Shown: positions 33,848 through 42,714, counted from the stretch's first letter. The stretch: 44,663 nt of DNA from Chloroflexota bacterium (GCA_018650185.1 JABIGL010000141.1:1-44663); one strand, 5' to 3'. Translations and numbers: made by a program. Notes: a model not told the origin generated them from the sequence alone.

Positions 33848-33876
33848 ATTATGTCCGACGTAACCGCCGCTATCAA
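33848..33876 (-). promoter_or_regulatory. sigma70-type promoter of enolase copy B
   Basis: TTGATA (33876-33871) and CATAAT (33853-33848) on the minus strand are 17 bases apart, with the same GGACATAATTTCG block as the copy A promoter. The leader to ATG 33777 would be about 65 bases. Confidence 0.6.
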
Positions 33877-33919
33877 TTTCAGGATTCAGTTAATGAGGCC
33901 ACATACCCGCCTCAGGAGA

Positions 33920-34116
33920 TCAATTGATCGTCACGCACATAGGCTTGGAACCGTTGACGCAGTAGCCAAGTTTGTTCCATCGTGTCTCCAGCGGCTGAAC
34001 GTTCCCGGCGTCATCGGCAGCACGGGCGATGATCGTGTAATGACCTGCCGCTGGCGGGGTCCAATCCACACGTCATGGCAGCCTCCTTGGGACGCATTTA
34101 CGGATTTGGCCGTGGT
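33920..34116 (-). pseudogene. decayed C-terminal fragment of a sulfite-oxidase-like molybdoenzyme
   Basis: On the minus strand, the frame ending at TGA 33922-33920 reads WTPPAAGHYTIIARAADDAG, then NVQPLETRWNKLGYCVNG and a short beta end. This is the pattern of the Mo-co oxidoreductase dimerisation domain that closes sulfite-oxidase-family proteins. Upstream the same domain seems to continue in another frame (SVNASQGGCHDVWI, about 34101-34060), bounded by a stop at 34119. A frameshift and loss of the whole molybdopterin domain are implied. It lies in a 414-base gap between the LDH2 gene and enolase copy B. The alternative is an unrelated Ig-like remnant. Confidence 0.5.
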
Positions 34117-34191
34117 CTAGCCCCATGAAAGAACGGCGCAAGTAACCATCCGTTTTCCGAACGTACCTCGAAATTGGGAAACAGCCGTCAG

Positions 34192-35271
34192 CTACGGAAG
34201 ATCGATGTCCAGCCCCAGTTCCGAAGCCGCCGTCCCGTACCACTCGATAACTTCCTTGTGATACGGGATACCTTCGGCACGACGCTTGTTGGTTTCCTCA
34301 AACTCTGACAGCCCCGGGTAGAACACCCGATCATGACCCGGTGCCGGTTTCGTGTTCGCCAGCCCTTCAAGGAATTCGTCCATGTCATCCTTGAACTTTT
34401 CGGTGTCCATGAAAGCATCGATCTTCCATGCCTGGAAGTAGTGCGCCGTCTTCTGTTGAATAAAGCCCGGTCCTGCCCCGGAGAGCTGCCCGGTCATCAC
34501 GTCCACTACGGCGGCAAACGCATAGCCCTTGTGAGACCCGTTCTCACGCGTCCCTCCAAATGGCAACATGAAGTACTCATCCGGAATACCGTCGGTTTCC
34601 TGGTCGATGATCGTACCGTCCGGTCCGGCTACCCAGTTCGGGATAAGTCCTGCACCGACCCTGCGAGCGAGGCGAACCTTGTTGCCGGCCACCTGAGTTG
34701 TCGCTACGTCAAAGAGGAAGGGCGGCATCTTTCGCGCCGGGGCTGCGTACGCGATCGGGTTCGTTCCGAAGCGTGGCTCTGCGCCGAACGTAGGAACGGC
34801 CTGCACTCCCCCGCTGCCGGTCATCGCCACGCCGATCATGTCGTTCTGCGCCGCCATTGCGGCGTGATATCCGGCTCCGGCAAGATGCCCCGAGTTGGTC
34901 ACCGAGACGGCACCCTGTCCGTGCTTTTCGGCCTTGTCCATCGCAAGCTGCATCGCCTTCGGGCCCACCTGCGCACCGAGTCCGCGATCGGCATCCCACG
35001 TGGCGGTCGTGCTCGATTCGCGAAGGGTCTTGATGTTCGGAGTGGGATTAAGCGCACCGCTTGCGTATCCGGCCACGTACGACCGGAGCATATTTGACAC
35101 TCCGTGTGTCTCAACTCCACGCAGATCGTTCATGATCAACACGTCTGTCGATACCCGAGCATCTTCGTCGGTCATCCCCATCTTTAGAAAGATGGCGTTC
35201 GTCGCCGCCCGGATCTTGTCCTCGGAGACGTAAACACGATCAGCGTCCGGAACCTTGAAGCGTTCGAGCAT
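34192..35271 (-). CDS. LDH2-family (malate/lactate/ureidoglycolate type) NAD(P)-dependent dehydrogenase
   Basis: A 359-residue protein of the Ldh_2 family (PF02615 type), which is unrelated in fold to classical lactate dehydrogenases. Visible marks are NDLRGVETHGVSNMLRSY near residue 50, TNSGHLAGAGYHA near 127, GTNPIAYAAP near 170 and GSHKGYAFA near 245. Members oxidise or reduce 2-hydroxy acids and sugar-acid derivatives with NAD(P). GGGGAT lies before the ATG. It is in the same minus-strand block as the two enolases, MFS transporter, monooxygenase and arabinofuranosidase, which suits a sugar-acid route. The substrate is inference. Confidence 0.9.
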   Translation of the reverse strand: MLERFKVPDADRVYVSEDKIRAATNAIFLKMGMTDEDARVSTDVLIMNDLRGVETHGVSNMLRSYVAGYASGALNPTPNIKTLRESSTTATWDADRGLGAQVGPKAMQLAMDKAEKHGQGAVSVTNSGHLAGAGYHAAMAAQNDMIGVAMTGSGGVQAVPTFGAEPRFGTNPIAYAAPARKMPPFLFDVATTQVAGNKVRLARRVGAGLIPNWVAGPDGTIIDQETDGIPDEYFMLPFGGTRENGSHKGYAFAAVVDVMTGQLSGAGPGFIQQKTAHYFQAWKIDAFMDTEKFKDDMDEFLEGLANTKPAPGHDRVFYPGLSEFEETNKRRAEGIPYHKEVIEWYGTAASELGLDIDLP

Positions 35272-35326
35272 TTTTATCCCCGGTGCGTCTAGTTCAGAAT
35301 CCCGTTTCGGCAGGAATCATATTGAT

Positions 35327-35341
35327 GTCGCGGTTCGCGAC
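35327..35341. other. small palindromic hairpin upstream of LDH2 gene
   Basis: GTCGCG and CGCGAC form a 6-bp stem around GTT in the 91-base gap between the MFS and LDH2 genes. It could be an operator or attenuator. The evidence is structural only. Confidence 0.3.
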
Positions 35342-35362
35342 CCAGATGTTATCGCTTCACCG

Positions 35363-36664
35363 TTAAGAAGTTGTGGCCCCTCTGCGTCCCATCGGAGCCA
35401 CTAACGCCAGAACTGTTCCTGCGGCGGCCACTATGGCCACGAAGATCACGACAGCGTCGAAGTCCCAGTGGGTGTTGAGTGCACCGGCGAATATCGGGGC
35501 AGCGGCCCCGACAAGAGAACCGCCTGCAAACAACACGGCGATAGATGTGCCCTCAGAGCCTTTCTCGGTCGAGTCCATAGCGGCCGCCACGATCACTGGC
35601 ATGATCGAGAACAGGAAAATGCCAAGCGCGACCATTGTCACACCAAGCCCCCAACCGTCGTCCGCCACCAGGAACACGAGTACGAGTCCTGTTATCGATG
35701 CCATCGAGAAGGCGATCACCGGTCTACGTCCAAACCGATCAGACAGCATCCCAAGAACGGGGGTCGAAACGATTCCGGCGAGTGTGAGCAGGGAGACATG
35801 TATACCGATGAGTAAATCGCTGTAGTCCAGCACGTCCGACATGTAGATTACGAGGAAGAGTTGAATTGAATTGTGCGCCGCTCCTCTGAGGGCATGCATG
35901 AGAGCCATCGCCAGCACGGCCGGGTTACCGATCAGCCGAGCGGCAGCACCCGCATACGACCTGAGCGATACGGACTCGCCGCCAGCCGCCGCCTTGCCCT
36001 TGAACCGGCTGACGATCACGAGGACGGTCAGTACGGCAGGGATGACCAGAAGGAAAGCGACGGTGCGCCATCCGAGCCCGGCCCATTCGACGCCCAGGTA
36101 ACTGATTCCGCCAAGTAAGAGGCCTATGGTGGCAGGAGCGGTTGTGTTTCCGACTTGCGCTCCCGTGGAGTGTGCGGCCATCGCAAATCCACGTTTTTCC
36201 GGATAGCGGACCGCCAGCTCCGAGAACGCGGGAGCGTGCCACAGCGATGTCCCCGTGCCCAGGATCATCAGCGCAAGTACGGTGAGCCAGTACCAGGATG
36301 ACATGCCGATCAGCAGGTAACCGATGGCTACGAAAGACATGCTGACGGCGAGCAGCATCGGCACACGATGCCGGTACATGTCGGTCAGGATGCCAGCCGG
36401 TACGTTGGCAAGCCCCATCGAGGCGTCACGTGCGGCAAACATGCCGCCTATAGCCACGTCGGAGAGGGCCAGCGACGCCTTTATCTCCGGGACCAGGATC
36501 AGAATGGCACCCTGACCGAAATGCTTGATCCCGTGACCCGCCGAGATCCCGTACATGAGTCGGGAGCTCTCACGAGGTTGTGCGTCTTCCCCAGACTGCT
36601 CTGCGTCCTCGGTTATGTCCGAAGTATCCGACGTTTCAACTGTCGCCAAGTTTCCCCGATTCAT
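35363..36664 (-). CDS. major facilitator superfamily transporter
   Basis: A 433-residue protein with a polar N-terminal tail of about 45 residues and about 12 membrane helices. The intracellular loop after helix 8 has the MFS motif as LSDRFGRRPVIAFSM, and a degenerate copy (ILTDMYRHRVPMLL) occupies the loop between helices 2 and 3. Sequence alone does not give the substrate. Placed among catabolic enzymes for sugars and sugar acids, it may import an organic acid or a sugar acid. No good ribosome binding site is seen at the ATG, so translation may depend on the upstream gene. Confidence 0.9.
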   Translation of the reverse strand: MNRGNLATVETSDTSDITEDAEQSGEDAQPRESSRLMYGISAGHGIKHFGQGAILILVPEIKASLALSDVAIGGMFAARDASMGLANVPAGILTDMYRHRVPMLLAVSMSFVAIGYLLIGMSSWYWLTVLALMILGTGTSLWHAPAFSELAVRYPEKRGFAMAAHSTGAQVGNTTAPATIGLLLGGISYLGVEWAGLGWRTVAFLLVIPAVLTVLVIVSRFKGKAAAGGESVSLRSYAGAAARLIGNPAVLAMALMHALRGAAHNSIQLFLVIYMSDVLDYSDLLIGIHVSLLTLAGIVSTPVLGMLSDRFGRRPVIAFSMASITGLVLVFLVADDGWGLGVTMVALGIFLFSIMPVIVAAAMDSTEKGSEGTSIAVLFAGGSLVGAAAPIFAGALNTHWDFDAVVIFVAIVAAAGTVLALVAPMGRRGATTS

Positions 36665-36710
36665 TGTTCAAATTGGGTCGGTCCGAACCCGGTCTGTAGG
36701 TAGTTAGCGG

Positions 36711-37874
36711 TTACTTACCGGTGAAGTGAGGCATGACCTCACTTGCGAACATTTCAAGCTGATCTATCAGTACCGACTGCGGTGTGCCGATAACGCTACC
36801 GGCGTTTACGGTATCAAGTCCCGGATACAGCGCCTGGAGCGCCTCAAGTTTCTCGATGATCAACCCAGGTGGTCCGCAAAGCCATTGCCCCGCCTTTACG
36901 GCGTCTTGAATTGTCGGCAGCCCTGCAGTCGGCGCTCGCTGTGGGTCGCCCAGGGCTTCCACACCGTCCTCCCCCAGCATTCGTGCTAGGGTCAGGGGGC
37001 CGAACATCTTCATGTTCTCCTGGAAATAGCGGCTCGCCTCCGCCATCGCTTTCTCTTCGGTTTCGGCGATGTACACGGAAACGCCGACAATCATGTCGGT
37101 ACCCAGTTCGGTGTCTCTTCCGTCACGCGAAAGCGCGTCCCGCCACGCCTCAACCACCGGGCTGGGCGCACCACCTGAAGCGGCACCACCTCCAACAAGG
37201 CCCTTGATCCCGTGCTTCACCATGAAGTCCAGCCCGCGCACCGAAGCGCTCTGGATTGGCTGATAGCACTCCACGGGTCGATTCAAGGGTCTTGGAACGA
37301 GAGTCACCTCTTCCAGGTCATATCCCCGGTACGGAACATTCGCAGGGATGTCGTAGTTCTTCCCGTGATGGGAGAAAGAGTCCTCATTGAAAGCCTTGAA
37401 GATGATGTCTATCTGCTCTTCAAACAGCTCCCGGTTGGCGTCGTTATCAAACAGCGGTGCACCGAAGGTTTCCACTTCACGACTGTGATATCCGCGCCCT
37501 ACTCCAAAGACGACCCGTCCGCCCGTGAGCACGTCCGCCATGGCATAGTCCTCGGCAAGACGGATGGGGTGCCACATGGTCGACACGTTGAATCCACAGC
37601 CGAACCGGATATTTTTTGTCCGGCCCGCGAGGTGGGTCGCCAACATCAGGATGTTCGGGATGGCTTCGTAGCCCTCGTGCTGGAAGTGGTGCTCGGCCAG
37701 CCAGAAAGTGTCGTAGCCGGTGCGATCCATAACCAGCGCTATGGCATCTGCCTTGTCGTAGGCCTTAACCAACTGTTCATTTGTGTATTCACGGTCGTTG
37801 GCGGCCGTGGCGTCGAATCCGATGTCATCAAAATCGATGTGGCCTGCGTAGAGCGTCCCGAAATTTTTGATCAT
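36711..37874 (-). CDS. luciferase-like (LLM class) flavin-dependent monooxygenase
   Basis: A 387-residue protein of the bacterial luciferase-like family. Marks are YDTFWLAEHHFQHEGY near residue 54, TKNIRFGCGFNVSTMWHP near 86, VLTGGRVVFGVGRGYHSREVE near 112, and YQPIQSASVRGLDF near 205. Members use reduced flavin and O2 to hydroxylate or cleave organic substrates. SAR202-type genomes are known to carry many such genes, held to attack recalcitrant organic matter. AGGAGAG lies before the ATG. It is 46 bases upstream of the MFS gene and downstream of the arabinofuranosidase. The flavin reductase partner is not in the window. Confidence 0.92.
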   Translation of the reverse strand: MIKNFGTLYAGHIDFDDIGFDATAANDREYTNEQLVKAYDKADAIALVMDRTGYDTFWLAEHHFQHEGYEAIPNILMLATHLAGRTKNIRFGCGFNVSTMWHPIRLAEDYAMADVLTGGRVVFGVGRGYHSREVETFGAPLFDNDANRELFEEQIDIIFKAFNEDSFSHHGKNYDIPANVPYRGYDLEEVTLVPRPLNRPVECYQPIQSASVRGLDFMVKHGIKGLVGGGAASGGAPSPVVEAWRDALSRDGRDTELGTDMIVGVSVYIAETEEKAMAEASRYFQENMKMFGPLTLARMLGEDGVEALGDPQRAPTAGLPTIQDAVKAGQWLCGPPGLIIEKLEALQALYPGLDTVNAGSVIGTPQSVLIDQLEMFASEVMPHFTGK

Positions 37875-37980
37875 GCGCTACAACTCTCCTGAGGGGCGGT
37901 GGCGGTCCTGTCACAAGGCTTCGCCGCTTCGTGCCGGGCGATATTAACCGCGCACAAGCGGTTGTGCGACGAGGTGCTGA

Positions 37981-39483
37981 CTATGTCGATGTTCCCATCG
38001 TCGCCACCACGATGGACATTGGAGGCAATTCCATGTGTGCCACCCCGTCCTCTACAGAAACGGTGCAAGTTGAAGGGACCACCCGATCTGCTGCGGCCCA
38101 GTCGTTGAAGGCTTTAGGATCATCGCCCGTCATTAGCCATCCAGGATCAGCGTTCGTCACCGATCTACCATTAACACTCACCGTCGCAGTGGTGGAATTT
38201 CCGGGGTCTCGATTCACGGCGAATACGGCTACCTCCCCCGTGGAGCTTTCATATGACGCCGAAACGTCCAGCGACGGCACAGAACCGCGTTCACCCGCGT
38301 CGTACTCAGGTCCGTCAATAACTGGCGTCAGCGAGTCCCCGGTAGCAAGTTCTGCGTACCTGACGATCGGGTGATAGATCGACTGGAAGAGCAAGCCATC
38401 AGAGTTCGTCAGCACAGGTGCGATGACGTTCACGATCTGAGCGAGGCAGGCGATCTTGACGACGTCTGCATTGCGGATGAATGAGTTCAGGTACTGCGCT
38501 ACGACCAGCGCATCCTCCAGGTTATAAACCTCCTCAATAAGGTGCGGAGCCTGCGCCCATCCGCCCTTTGAGTGGCTACCTCCCCTTGCCCGGTACCAGA
38601 CGTTCCATTCATCAAATGACAGGTACACCTGCTTCGAAGATTTCTTTACAGCCCGAACGTATCCCAGTAATGAGCGGTAATCTTCAATAATCCGGTCTAT
38701 CTCCACGCCCTCAGCGAGGAACCATGGCGTGTCATCGTTCTCATTTCGGGAGTAGCGGTGTGCCGATATGTAATCAACGTGGTCCCAGGTGTATTCAAGC
38801 GCCACCCGGTCCCATTCCATGTACTCCGGCATGTGGTTCCCTGACGACCCGGCGATGATGGTCTCAATGCTCGGGTCGACGCCCTTCATCAACTTCCCCG
38901 CCTGCTCTGCTCGTAACGCGTATTCAGATGCAGGGACGTGACCGGCCTGCCAGGGTCCATCCATCTCATTTCCGAGACACCACAACTTCACGTCATGTGG
39001 GTCAGAATGACCGTTTGTACGCCGTAAGTCTGACCAATAGGTTCCGGACGGATGATTGCAGTACTCGACCAGTTCGCTCGCCGACTTTGCGGTGCCCGTA
39101 CCAAGGTTCACCGCCATCATCGGGTCTGTTCCGACTGTCTTACACCAGTCCATGAACTCATCAGTGCCAAAGGTGTTCGGTTCCGAAGTCTGCCACGCAA
39201 AATCCGCCCGCACCGGCCGTGAATCCTTTGGCCCTACCCCGTCTTTCCAATCGTAATTACTTACGAAGTTACCGCCGGGGTATCGAACGAAGGGCATGCG
39301 CAACGGGCGCATTGCGTCCAGCACGTCTCGCCTGAATCCTTGGTCGTCTGACAGCGGGTTTCCGGGGTCATAAACGCCGTCATAGATGGCTCTCCCAAGA
39401 TGCTCCAGGAATCCGCTAAAGATGCGGTTGTCGATCTTTCCTGTTGTGCGGTCCGGGTCGAGTGTGATCCTGGAGTTTGGCAT
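37981..39483 (-). CDS. alpha-L-arabinofuranosidase, GH51 family
   Basis: The frame is open from 39567, but the ATG at 39483 with GAGAGG upstream begins at the family's own N-terminus (ITLDPDRTTGKIDNRIFSGF), giving 500 residues, normal for GH51. The catalytic barrel carries the acid/base Glu in CLGNEMDGPW and the nucleophile Glu in YLSFDEWNVW. Other conserved parts are MRPLRMPFVRYPGGNFVSNYDW and a C-terminal beta-sandwich ending in LPPMSIVVATM. There is no signal peptide, so it works on imported arabino-oligosaccharides. It heads the minus-strand catabolic block and is divergent to the epimerase gene. Confidence 0.93.
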   Translation of the reverse strand: MPNSRITLDPDRTTGKIDNRIFSGFLEHLGRAIYDGVYDPGNPLSDDQGFRRDVLDAMRPLRMPFVRYPGGNFVSNYDWKDGVGPKDSRPVRADFAWQTSEPNTFGTDEFMDWCKTVGTDPMMAVNLGTGTAKSASELVEYCNHPSGTYWSDLRRTNGHSDPHDVKLWCLGNEMDGPWQAGHVPASEYALRAEQAGKLMKGVDPSIETIIAGSSGNHMPEYMEWDRVALEYTWDHVDYISAHRYSRNENDDTPWFLAEGVEIDRIIEDYRSLLGYVRAVKKSSKQVYLSFDEWNVWYRARGGSHSKGGWAQAPHLIEEVYNLEDALVVAQYLNSFIRNADVVKIACLAQIVNVIAPVLTNSDGLLFQSIYHPIVRYAELATGDSLTPVIDGPEYDAGERGSVPSLDVSASYESSTGEVAVFAVNRDPGNSTTATVSVNGRSVTNADPGWLMTGDDPKAFNDWAAADRVVPSTCTVSVEDGVAHMELPPMSIVVATMGTST

Positions 39484-39651
39484 GCGGCCTCTCGTCTGGC
39501 GGGTCTTGTGGCTTACGGCTATGAAATCACCGGGGCTCTTGAGCGTCCTGAACTTAGTGACCGCCACATAAAAACCCGGATGGGCCTAGACTCGTGCCGT
39601 TCACATTGCAGGTCAACCCCTGAACGACTCACGTCCCAGCCAGCGGAGCGC

Positions 39652-40419
39652 ATGAAGTTGAAGATCCTGATCACCGGAATCGGCGGAACAATTGGCAGCG
39701 TTATCGCAGACGCCCTCAGCGATCAGCATGAGGTCACCGGCATAGATATCCGCCCAGTTGGACGGGACGGTGTTTCGGTGGCCGATCTCACCGATATCGA
39801 CGCCATTACGCCGCTGTTCGAAGGCGTAGACGCAGTAATCCACCTTGCAGCCGAGCGTCGACACACGCCTGACATCGGGTGGGATCTACTTCTCCCGACC
39901 AACGTCGTAGCTACTGCCAACGTGTATGACGCCGCACACGCCGCCGGGGTCCGGCGCTTCGTCTTTGCGAGCTCGATGCACGTCGCCGGAAACTACGAGT
40001 CGGACGAGCCGTGGGCATCTATCGCCGCCGGTCGCTATGAAGGACTGGACCCGGAGAACGTTCCGCTGGTGACCGCTGATATGCCCGCACGCCCGGACGG
40101 ACGTTATGCAGCCACCAAGCAGCTAGGCGAGTCCCTGGGGCGCTACTACTCGGACTGCGAGGGGATGGAGGTCGTCTGCGTACGGCTCGGTACCATCGCA
40201 GATAGCGATGCCATCGGGGACGATCCGCGCGGCTATGTCAGCTGGTTCAGCCACAGCGACCTTGCAGGTTTCTTCACGGCTTGCGTGGAAGCGCCAGATA
40301 TCAAGTTCGAGATCGTATATGGCGCGTCCGCAAACACCTGGAAGATTTACGACACGCCCTCGGGATGGAATGCCCTCGGCTTCACGCCGTCCGACAACGC
40401 CGAAGACCACAGGCGCTAA
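39652..40419 (+). CDS. NAD-dependent epimerase/dehydratase family protein, uronate-dehydrogenase-like
   Basis: A longer frame opens at 39400, but ATG 39652 has GGAG 5 bases upstream and starts with the Rossmann motif LITGIGGTIG; this gives 255 residues. The short-chain catalytic Tyr-Lys pair is in GRYAATKQLGE, and the Ser in VFASSMHVAG. The length and the SSMHVAG and WFSHSDLAGFF segments resemble uronate dehydrogenases, which oxidise uronic acids to aldarolactones. This fits the enolase-superfamily dehydratases nearby. It could instead act as a sugar-nucleotide epimerase. Its gene is divergent to the arabinofuranosidase. Confidence 0.85.
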   Translation: MKLKILITGIGGTIGSVIADALSDQHEVTGIDIRPVGRDGVSVADLTDIDAITPLFEGVDAVIHLAAERRHTPDIGWDLLLPTNVVATANVYDAAHAAGVRRFVFASSMHVAGNYESDEPWASIAAGRYEGLDPENVPLVTADMPARPDGRYAATKQLGESLGRYYSDCEGMEVVCVRLGTIADSDAIGDDPRGYVSWFSHSDLAGFFTACVEAPDIKFEIVYGASANTWKIYDTPSGWNALGFTPSDNAEDHRR

Positions 40420-40426
40420 CCCGGAG

Positions 40427-41647
40427 TTACTCGACGATATCGAAGGACTTGAAGGTCGAGAGGATGTCATCCTCTATCTCTTCAAACCGTGCGTGGAAGC
40501 CACCGTACGATGCCCCGAACCCGAAGTCTTCGCCGTGAAGGTATGACAGGTGTAGCCAGTTGATTGCGCCATCCGCCTCCGTGAACTGAATAAGATGCGC
40601 CTCGAGACCCGAATCGGTTGTGAATGGTTCGTTGGAGACGATGGAGTAGATGTCAGAGTTCTCGAGTTCAATCTCGAACCGGCGCGCATACGACTGGGGG
40701 CTCGGCTCCACACCCTCAAGATCACCCACGTACGTCGTTTCGACGTCAAGGTGTTCCTCGATGACGAATAGCGCTTCGCCCCCACCTCCTGCGTATGCCT
40801 CACCACCCAGCTCTGTGCGTGGTGAGGCGCTAAGGAGTGCCGGGAGATCCATGGTGAAGGGATTGATCGTGCTCAGGTAGGTCTGTACCTCAGCATTTTC
40901 CGCCTGGTCAGCCCCCGGCGGAACGTGAACCGATATCTGACGGCCGTACTCCAGATATCGGGCTTCGACCATCTGGGGCAAAGGCGTTTCCGAGATCGCA
41001 AGCAGCCCACCAAAATTGGCCGGTAGTGCCGTGCCCTCCAACCTGATCATCCGGACCAGGTTGTCATTTACCCCGGCGAACACTTCGACCTTTGCTGCTG
41101 CGTCCACTCCCGGAATACTCCCGGTCACGTGGTAGACCTGCTCACCCTCAAAGTTCTCGATAGTTATTTCTGCGGACGACGCCTCTATCTGGTCGACGGC
41201 CGCCGCATCGATTGTCAGGCCCGGAGTTGCGTCACTTGCATTACTCACTGACCAGTCTCCGCTGTTGGGGTCTCGACGATATCTGGTGCTAGCGACGATC
41301 CGATTCTCGGAACTCGTAGAGCCGGTTATCGAACCGGTAATGGCGCTGCTGCTGGTCAGGACGATGTTTGATCCGGGACCAGATCTTGCCCCGTTGATCA
41401 CCGTCGTGAGTGATTGCCTCGTGTCACCGGATCCGTCCTCAACTGTTAGTTGAGCCTGGATCTGCCAGCTTCCCGCGGAGGCCATTGCTCCCGAGATAGC
41501 GGGAAGCACAACGGTCGGGTCGTTCGAGACCTCGACAGGCGTGGGCTCCACCACCGGCGTCGGGGTCGATGAAGTGTCGTCGCCGCCACATGCAGCGAGC
41601 GCAATCAAAAGCGTCGTCGTTACGACCGAGAGTATGGAGAGTTTCAA
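40427..41647 (-). CDS. secreted lipoprotein, LppX/LprAFG-like
   Basis: A 406-residue protein with TTG start (GGAAG 7 bases upstream). The signal peptide ends in lipobox LAAC (Cys20), then GGDDTSSTPTPVVEPTP linker. The body reads as two related alpha/beta-sandwich units. The first, about residues 45-230, carries SGAMASAGSWQIQAQLTV and later GSIPGVDAAAKVEVFAGVND, reminiscent of LppX/LprG lipid-binding lipoproteins. The second (about 290-406) is less clear. It probably sits on the outer face of the membrane. It converges with the epimerase gene, with 7 bases between stops. The ligand is unknown. Confidence 0.7.
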   Translation of the reverse strand: MKLSILSVVTTTLLIALAACGGDDTSSTPTPVVEPTPVEVSNDPTVVLPAISGAMASAGSWQIQAQLTVEDGSGDTRQSLTTVINGARSGPGSNIVLTSSSAITGSITGSTSSENRIVASTRYRRDPNSGDWSVSNASDATPGLTIDAAAVDQIEASSAEITIENFEGEQVYHVTGSIPGVDAAAKVEVFAGVNDNLVRMIRLEGTALPANFGGLLAISETPLPQMVEARYLEYGRQISVHVPPGADQAENAEVQTYLSTINPFTMDLPALLSASPRTELGGEAYAGGGGEALFVIEEHLDVETTYVGDLEGVEPSPQSYARRFEIELENSDIYSIVSNEPFTTDSGLEAHLIQFTEADGAINWLHLSYLHGEDFGFGASYGGFHARFEEIEDDILSTFKSFDIVE

Positions 41648-41947
41648 ACGTTTACTTCCGTTGAGGGCGAATAAGGACGATGTGGGCGGATGCTCGGTCC
41701 GGGGTTATCCAAGACGTTACATTCTCGCGAACCCCAGCCTGAGGAATCGACGGATTGAGACGTCCTTACCAATGCATTTACGTGGGTTCTCACTCCTCGG
41801 ACTGCGTAAATCCCCGATTCGTGTTCTCCGGTGGCTCCTTAGGGTTGACTGGGTGAATCGATTTTCCACAGCCGATCAGGTGCCGCAACGCGCGCCATCA
41901 CGCGTGACACGTAACAGCCGTGGAATAGACGGGCTCCGGAGGACTGA
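41648..41947. other. divergent intergenic region
   Basis: Three hundred bases between the lipoprotein and the CheX-like gene. I see a 7-bp inverted repeat ATTTACG / CGTAAAT (about 41775-41809) but no convincing promoter, RNA or coding frame. Confidence 0.35.
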
Positions 41948-42709
41948 ATGCATCGGGAAGTAATTAGCGCGTTTGTCGCCCCGATCAAATACGTGTGGGA
42001 ACAAGAATTTGGCACCGACATCACGACGGCCGACACCGAAGTCGTCGAGATGGAGAAGACCGGAGACGGTTACACATTTATCGCGCCCATAACCGGAACC
42101 CTGAGCGGAACGTTCGGTCTATACCTTGACGACTCCACGGCTGACGCTATTTCAGCGGGTATGCGTGGTCGCTGGGTTGCAGAATTTGAGGATGAACTCC
42201 AGAAAACCTTGATCCGTGTGACGGAGAAGGTGACTGCGGCGGCCAAACCACTACTCGGCAAGCTTGATTACGAGTGCGAAATCGGCGAGATCACCTGGAT
42301 CGAGGGGAAGAATCAAGAATACCCGCGCCCAACCGGCGAGGGTGCAGAGCAAACGGTTGCCTATCTTGAGACTAGTTTCGGGACCATAGCCGTGGTCCTG
42401 AGCCTCATCGATACGATAACCATGCAGGCGCGGGAAGCGAACGCCGCCCGGGCACGTGAAGAGTGGCTGGCGTCACTGGATTTCGTGCCCGAAGACGTAC
42501 CGGATGTCATACGCGCCAAGAGATTCGAGATGGTGGACGACGACGGCCACACTCGGGCCGCCATCGGGCGTCTCGGCGATGGCTCTCCCCACGTCGTTCT
42601 TGCGGACACAGACGGACGAATGCGCTGCGCTATCTGGCTGGCACCAAACGGAACGCCGTCCGTGGCATTCTTCGATGACCATGGCCGACGTTCCTGGATT
42701 GCTGCCTGA
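41948..42709 (+). CDS. CheX-like domain protein with C-terminal short beta repeats
   Basis: A 253-residue soluble protein, GGAGG 5 bases before the ATG. Residues 1-160 resemble the CheC/CheX fold: an N-terminal helix (HREVISAFVAPIKYVWEQEF), a strand pair (YTFIAPITGTLSGTFGLYL), a helix after it and a second similar half. The CheX active-site Glu-Asn pair is not evident, so phosphatase activity is doubtful. Residues 190-253 have about three copies of a short unit (DDGHTRAAIGRLGDGSPHVVL, DTDGRMRCAIWLAPNGTPSV, DDHGRRSWI), a beta repeat seen in other environmental bacteria. Function is unknown. It converges with mqnD, 5 bases apart. Confidence 0.6.
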   Translation: MHREVISAFVAPIKYVWEQEFGTDITTADTEVVEMEKTGDGYTFIAPITGTLSGTFGLYLDDSTADAISAGMRGRWVAEFEDELQKTLIRVTEKVTAAAKPLLGKLDYECEIGEITWIEGKNQEYPRPTGEGAEQTVAYLETSFGTIAVVLSLIDTITMQAREANAARAREEWLASLDFVPEDVPDVIRAKRFEMVDDDGHTRAAIGRLGDGSPHVVLADTDGRMRCAIWLAPNGTPSVAFFDDHGRRSWIAA

Positions 42710-42714
42710 GCAGG

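Noticed and set aside
33778-33876. 33-codon N-terminal extension of enolase copy B
   Set aside because: Copy A starts at the equivalent of ATG 33777, and the extension covers the shared promoter.
33851-34120. Plus-strand gene of 89 codons
   Set aside because: The opposite strand carries the recognisable molybdoenzyme fragment; the plus frame has no features.
34333-35097. Plus-strand frame of 254 codons
   Set aside because: Antisense to the LDH2 gene, whose family motifs are clear.
37212-37892. Plus-strand frame of 226 codons
   Set aside because: Antisense to the flavin monooxygenase gene; shadow frame.
39400-39651. 84-codon N-terminal extension of the epimerase
   Set aside because: It overlaps the divergent arabinofuranosidase start, and the Rossmann motif begins right after ATG 39652, which has its own GGAG.
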